Below, piece by piece: positions 59,201 through 64,000 of a DNA stretch of 64,000 nucleotides; position 1 is the first letter of the stretch; every line of letters starts with the position of its first letter. The notes beneath the pieces are model-generated. The model did not search any database. It was given only the letters and a program-made list of their open reading frames with translations, and was not told where the DNA came from. The DNA is from Biscogniauxia marginata (taxonomy: Eukaryota; Ascomycota; Sordariomycetes; Xylariales; Xylariaceae). Location of the stretch: positions 1 to 64,000 of the forward strand of contig MU404180.1 of assembly GCA_022695795.1 (NCBI GenBank). The letters are read 5' to 3'. The position numbers and the translations under genes are program-made.

Positions 59201-62200
59201 GTGTTCGGTAATTTCCAGGTTAAAGCCGATCCTTGCTCTTCTCCGCAAGTTGCGGTACCTTGGCACCTATTAAACTCCGGGGCATCATCTGGCTCCGCCA
59301 GCTATCAACTCGTCTAAGCTCAATTACATGTATCAACTGATCGAAGTGGTAGCTCTCGGGACGATCTGGGCGACCAATCGACTTTAAACTATCTACAAAT
59401 ATACCTACATAAGTATGTATGGTATGGAGATAAGAGTCTCAAGAGCATACTGACGCAGCAAGTTGTACACACCTGGCACGGGGTTTCAGATGCCAATTTG
59501 TCATGGCTGCAGAGTACTTTATCGTAGCTTCTCAAGGAAGATGTGGAGAAGGGTTACATGACTGTATACTACGTAGTTGACACAATGCTGCCACGGCTGG
59601 AAACGGGCAAGGCAAGCAAGTTTGAGGGGACGTTTCTACGGGAAGCTGAACGACAGAGCCTCGAAACTTCGAATTAACTCCCCGACCACAAGGTGCTACG
59701 GTACCACAGCATCAGACTTAGCGCATCACAACAGAAAGCAGACTTCGTTGCACAAGCCTTACTCACGTACACCGCCATCATTGCTATGGCGAGCCTCGCC
59801 TTTTTGGTGGCATGTGTTCCTCGAAGAGTCGGGCTCAACTCGCAACCCATTCTCTACAAAGGTGTGTTATCCGGATGGTTGGGAATGGATAGAATATGAC
59901 AGGAACGTCGAAATCTCGATCACCAGAACCCTTCTCTTCCAATCGGACACGGGGAGAGTGTATTGCGACAATGATCGACCTCCTGCGACAGCTGCGTGAA
60001 AGCACCAGCTATACAGTACACACATAGCAGGCAGGTAGAAAGCCTTATCTGCTATGGTTCCCATGACTATAAAATCGGAAAACACGCAGAAATTAAAATT
60101 GCGATAAAGCTAGGTATTCGCCTTCACTAGGGGTGGTACGACACGGCACAATATTATCACAACCCTTGTGGTCTCAAAGTTGCATCATCATGCCAATGTT
60201 AGAATTGTCGCCAACCGACCAACCCTCCAAAATGCGATCGGTCCCGAGTAGAAATGCCAAGGTGCTGTATGTACATACGTAGACTCGGGCATGGAGACAA
60301 TGCTACCGATACATCGCTCGCACTTGGCCCTCGAGCACTTGAGGCTAGAGACGGTGTCGATCTCACCTGGTAGCACCCGTGTGGTACTTTGCTTCTTGCT
60401 GTGCCGTAGACGTGCTGCCCGCCCGTCGCTGATTCGATAGCAGTCTCGCGTGGTGACTTGAGAATCATCTCCGCCTCTCCCCCTGTCAACCTCGCGCCGC
60501 ACTGCACCGCGGTCGGCAGCATCGGAAAGTGTGCGGCCGACGCGAACTTGGCTCTTTTGCACCTGTGCCTTTCTTGCGTAGCAAAAAGGGAAAAGACGAG
60601 AGAACCCGCGAATCGAGGTGTCCATGTTTTAAAAGTTTCCTATATGGGCACCGATCCTGATACCACATGACACGCGATATTGAAAGAGAGCCAGGCCTCA
60701 GTCAGGGTTGGCCAAAAATATGTACGATCCCTGTTCGCCACTTTCCAAACCCCTTAGCTGCACGTGTGTGATCTGCACCCATCCTCAACAACGTGGCCAG
60801 CCAGCGATAGTTAATCTCAAACCGAATGCAACCCAGAAACACGCCGCATGGCGCGCTTACTACGCATGCTCACCAACGAGAAGCAGCGAAACAAGTTCGA
60901 GTCGAGCCAGCGACGTTTCGGGGTCTGCACACCTTGAACGCCGCGGCCGAGAGCCCGATGATCCGGGAGGGAAGAGTCAAACGTTGCTGCATATACGCCT
61001 GCATCGCTTCTGGCGTTCCTGCTGCCCTGTGTTTGTGACACACATACCACACCCCAGACCTTTCTTACTCTCTCTCTCCCTCTCTCTTATTTCTTTCTTT
61101 AGAGATGTAATCTTTGACGGGCTTTTCGGTAATCCCCCCTTTAGAAAGAGCAGTATTCTCGACTACTGCGCGACGCACCGCTCATCCGACTAAGATCAAA
61201 GAAGAGGAGAACCTTGGATAGAAGCAACACAGTGAGGTCAGCTCGTTCAGCCCGGGTCAGCCCTAAATCGTCTTACCACAGCGTACGTAGATGGGGGCCT
61301 TGCCGACTTTCTAAAACCTTTCGCGCACATGTCCAATGGGACGGGATCGGCGTATCAGCGCGTGCGACGGGAGGAGTGATACTCTGGAGTACAAGCACAC
61401 TCAATACTGTACGTGCTGGGGCTGACCATCGATGCAATGCGATATGCAGGTGTGGCAACTAGGTAGGAACTATTGCGTGTTTGGACGAGGAGAGCTACGC
61501 TACCACATGCCACGAGGTGTTAATTAACCCGAAAAGACGGGGAAAAGCTTCGTCATTCGCCAGCGACCCCTACCTCCCCCCCCCCTTTGCTCTGCCTGAC
61601 CCGGGACTGGTTTGGGGGGTTTTTACCTCATTCGGGCACTATTGTCTGAAAAAGGAGCCTCTTATTTGTCGTCGCATACACCAACGCGCATACAGGTGCA
61701 GGTAGAACAACCATGGCTCTCTCACCCGCTCTAGTGTTAGATAGTCGCACATCCAAATTTGGCGACGACTGTGTATTTCTGGAATGCCCATGTGTATTGC
61801 TGATTGCAAATTGCGAATTGCAAATCTTGTGTGCTATTGCGGCCCTGCCACCTCGATTGAACAATACCTATAATGCAGGTAACGTGATCGTGTCTGAGGT
61901 GTGTCGGGTGCAGGTGTTCGACGGGGTTGAAAGTCCTAGAATGTGTGTACCTAGGTACCTGTAGGTACAAAGTTGCAATGCGAGTCTCGTAAATCGGCAG
62001 CTTCTCTCCATACTAGCACCACGGCGGGGGCAGACATAGCGAGCTACTGAGCGCGCTAGTCGCGATCCCCGCTCCAACCCACGCGACCTGATGCGGCAGT
62101 GTAGACGCGCATAAGCGCCTTCACCGCCTGCCTCGACAGCCCCCCCTTCTCCATCCCTCCATCAACACTATTTTTTTGCCGCAAGTCCAACGAATCTCCG

Positions 62201-62445
62201 GCAACGTAGCTCAGCTCAGTTTCCCAAATTATATGACACTAGCTACTAGTCGTCCACCGCCAAAAATAATTGCGGTCTAGGGCGAAATAATCAGAATTTA
62301 GGTGTTTCACACTTGGAAAGGGATGGGGATGAAGGTCGTCAGCGAGGACCGTCTAAGCCATTACACTACCCGCTTCTCGTGAGGCGGAAGAGAGCGAAAA
62401 ACAGAAAATAGCCACAAACAAGCACAGGGGAGGGGTGACCAAAAG
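56215..62445. other. Intergenic between zinc-finger gene and APC2
   Basis: Just over 6 kb without a recognised gene. The stretch 57.0-59.1 kb is AT-rich and dense in TAGGTA/TACCTA words with TACCTAGGTA palindromes at 57158-57167, 58178-58187 and 61948-61957. Between 59.6 and 61.2 kb GC content is higher and frames up to 161 codons open on both strands, but they overlap each other, mostly lack ATG, and have no motif. The last 250 bp are probably the APC2 promoter and leader. Confidence 0.5.
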
Positions 62446-64000
62446 ATGACAGCAGATACGAAATGGAACACGCGCAAGAGACGCGCTGTCCAGTCTGTCT
62501 TCCCAACTGACAGCTCACAGCCCACCCCGTATTCGACCCCATCTCTGCGCTTCGCCGAGCAAGGCCAGCCGCCCTCCGCCGGGCGTCCGCGGCAGAAGTC
62601 TCGGAAATGGAAGGACCCGGCGAACCCGGCCGTCTCGTCGGATAATCTCCGTGCCGCGGACCAGGCCCGGTTCGACCGGTCCTGGCACGTCGTCACTTCG
62701 CAGATCGCGCTACCGCCCTCCGTGACGGCGGAGGACTCGTTCGGGTCGCTGCCGAACTCGCAGAGCCTCGATGATGACGGCGCGTTTGAGGATGCCCTAC
62801 TCGACGTGCTGAACCCGGCCTCCCGCGTGCCCCTCGCCGCCCGCACCGAGGACGTCCTGGCTTGGCATATTCAGCAGGTCCGGCAGCATTTCGTGAGCCA
62901 TGTTCTGCCGCTTCTTGCCGTCTGCGACGGCCACGCGGACCAGACCCAGGTACTGCTCGGCAGCATGCGGACTCTGGAGGCTGCGCATAGGCAGTACCTA
63001 TACGGATTGTCTCTGGTCGCCCGGGCTATGGAGCGGGAATATGCAGAGGACGCGCTCGCCAAGTTTCGTCGGGACCTGCACGCTACTATTGGAAACTCGA
63101 TGTCTAGTGCCCTTATGGGCGCGTTGCGGACGGTCCTTGGCCAATTGATGAAGGTCGTGCTTGGAATGGAAGCACCAGATCAATCAGCTCCCAAGGGGAA
63201 GAAGAAGAAATCACCAGACTCGGCTAGAGTGGATGAGACAAGGAAAGAACTATTACAGCTCGTCGAGTCACTCTGCAAAGTCGGCCTCGCAGGCGAAAGG
63301 TTTCAGATCCTGTTTGCAGAGCTTCTGGATGGGATGATGGCTGCGTACGTGCGAGAATCATTTTCCGGAAAGTGGGATCCAAACAACGACATGGATGTCA
63401 AGGGTTTGATCCCAGGCCACCCTGCCACTCAGCCGCGATGTATAAGGCAGCTTTCAGACTGGATAGAAAACAACTATTCTCGGCTAGCAGTCGAGGTCAC
63501 TACCATAATAGGAAACGTTCAAGTTTCCTGGACAGATGTGGAAAAATGGAAAGAGATCGCGGTCGGGCGACTCGCCGCTCTTCGCATCAACGAGCTGTTC
63601 GACATTGTTATCAACTGGCCAAACAGCGAGGGTGGTGTTGAAGATCTGCGCTTCGCAGTTACCACACCCAAGAGACGACTACAGCTGACGGATGCTTTCT
63701 CGGTAGCCCTACAGACCCGGCTACTCCATGCTGGGCGGTCAACGTTAGATATACTCCGCACATATATTGCCATGATACGCACGTTTCACAGACTGGATCA
63801 TTCTAGAGTTCTCCTAGATCGTGTGGCCTACTCGTTACAGCTTTATCTATGCACACGGGAAGACACTGTCCGCATTATCGTCTCTGGTCTATTGTCAAAC
63901 CCGAAGGAGGTTAATTCAGATGCACGCAGGACGAAACTTGTCGAGCTCGTCGAGCTGCTATATGACCCAGACCAATACCGGTCTGAACGACAAGACGAAG
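62446..64000 (+). CDS. APC2: Anaphase-promoting complex subunit 2, N-terminal 518 residues (partial)
   Basis: Cullin-related scaffold subunit that, with the RING subunit Apc11, forms the catalytic core of the APC/C ubiquitin ligase driving mitotic exit. The frame is open from ATG 62446 to the window end with no intron; an in-frame TGA at 62380-62382 with no ATG between supports the start. The disordered, basic and Pro-rich first 70 residues are followed by helical cullin-repeat-like sequence (VLAWHIQQVRQHFVSHVLPL near 140; RTLEAAHRQYLYGLSLVARA-type helices). Near 246-256 is a Lys-rich insert (KGKKKKSPDS). The segment LYLCTREDTVRIIVSGLLSN (about 466-485) matches the conserved APC2 block just ahead of the cullin-homology domain, which together with the C-terminal winged helix lies beyond the edge. 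Identification rests mainly on that block and the overall fold pattern. Confidence 0.85.
   Translation, partial: MTADTKWNTRKRRAVQSVFPTDSSQPTPYSTPSLRFAEQGQPPSAGRPRQKSRKWKDPANPAVSSDNLRAADQARFDRSWHVVTSQIALPPSVTAEDSFGSLPNSQSLDDDGAFEDALLDVLNPASRVPLAARTEDVLAWHIQQVRQHFVSHVLPLLAVCDGHADQTQVLLGSMRTLEAAHRQYLYGLSLVARAMEREYAEDALAKFRRDLHATIGNSMSSALMGALRTVLGQLMKVVLGMEAPDQSAPKGKKKKSPDSARVDETRKELLQLVESLCKVGLAGERFQILFAELLDGMMAAYVRESFSGKWDPNNDMDVKGLIPGHPATQPRCIRQLSDWIENNYSRLAVEVTTIIGNVQVSWTDVEKWKEIAVGRLAALRINELFDIVINWPNSEGGVEDLRFAVTTPKRRLQLTDAFSVALQTRLLHAGRSTLDILRTYIAMIRTFHRLDHSRVLLDRVAYSLQLYLCTREDTVRIIVSGLLSNPKEVNSDARRTKLVELVELLYDPDQYRSERQDE

Noticed and set aside
59577..59999. Frames near 59.6-60.0 kb including a hydrophobic stretch (AIIAMASLAFLVAC)
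   Set aside because: Two overlapping frames compete, the longer starts at TTG, and no family is recognised. A chance frame or a heavily decayed remnant fits as well.
62325..62382. tRNA-like half on the minus strand (TAGTGTAATGGCTTAGACG followed by GGTC/GACC arm)
   Set aside because: The D-arm resembles an A-box, but there is no B-box, no matching acceptor strand and no valid anticodon loop. It is not a functional tRNA; a tRNA-derived fragment remains possible.
62361..62846. 161-codon minus-strand frame opposite the start of APC2
   Set aside because: Antisense shadow of a GC-rich coding exon; the plus-strand frame continues intact to the window end with family motifs.

Overview
The window looks like nuclear DNA of a filamentous ascomycete (Pezizomycotina, most likely a Sordariomycete). 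Genes are cut by short GT-AG introns, mostly 50-100 nt, with CTAAC-like branch points. Exons are GC-rich at third positions, gene starts often have CT-rich leaders, and intergenic DNA is full of TAGGTA/TACCTA words. The class-level call rests on general family resemblance, not on a search.

Nine genes can be supported, plus one small probable gene counted among them as the fifth. From left to right they are: (1) a KH-domain RNA-binding protein (+, 8 exons); (2) a GNAT acetyltransferase of the arylalkylamine/polyamine type (+, 4 exons); (3) NOG1, the 60S-assembly GTPase (-, 7 exons including a predicted 3-nt microexon); (4) URA5, orotate phosphoribosyltransferase (+, one exon), divergent from NOG1 over a 450-bp shared promoter with a dense GATA cluster; (5) a 67-residue single-span membrane protein visible only after splicing (+); (6) a 976-residue C2H2/fungal-specific transcription factor (-); (7) MRPL4/uL29m, a mitochondrial ribosomal protein (+); (8) GDI1, Rab GDP-dissociation inhibitor (+, 8 exons); (9) a serine/proline-rich protein with C-terminal zinc-finger motifs (+, 5 exons); (10) the first 518 residues of APC2, the cullin-like subunit of the anaphase-promoting complex (+), running off the right edge. 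That makes ten entries in all.

The genes do not form a pathway or cluster. They are housekeeping functions (ribosome assembly, pyrimidine synthesis, mitochondrial translation, vesicle traffic, cell cycle) plus two regulators. The layout is uneven. Positions 2.7-20.3 kb are normally dense. Two deserts (20.3-32.3 kb and 35.9-54.7 kb) hold no gene I recognise, and each lies directly upstream of one of the two zinc-finger regulators. No rRNA, intact tRNA, CRISPR array or intact transposon was seen. A block near 45.6-46.3 kb has a TpA excess compatible with old repeat-induced point mutation.

No new multi-gene system was found. The most interesting signals are at splicing level: the NOG1 microexon, two stop-free introns of length 3n whose retention would insert peptide segments (one inside a zinc finger), an intron that cuts a zinc finger just before its last ligand, and a recurring 10-bp palindrome TACCTAGGTA.
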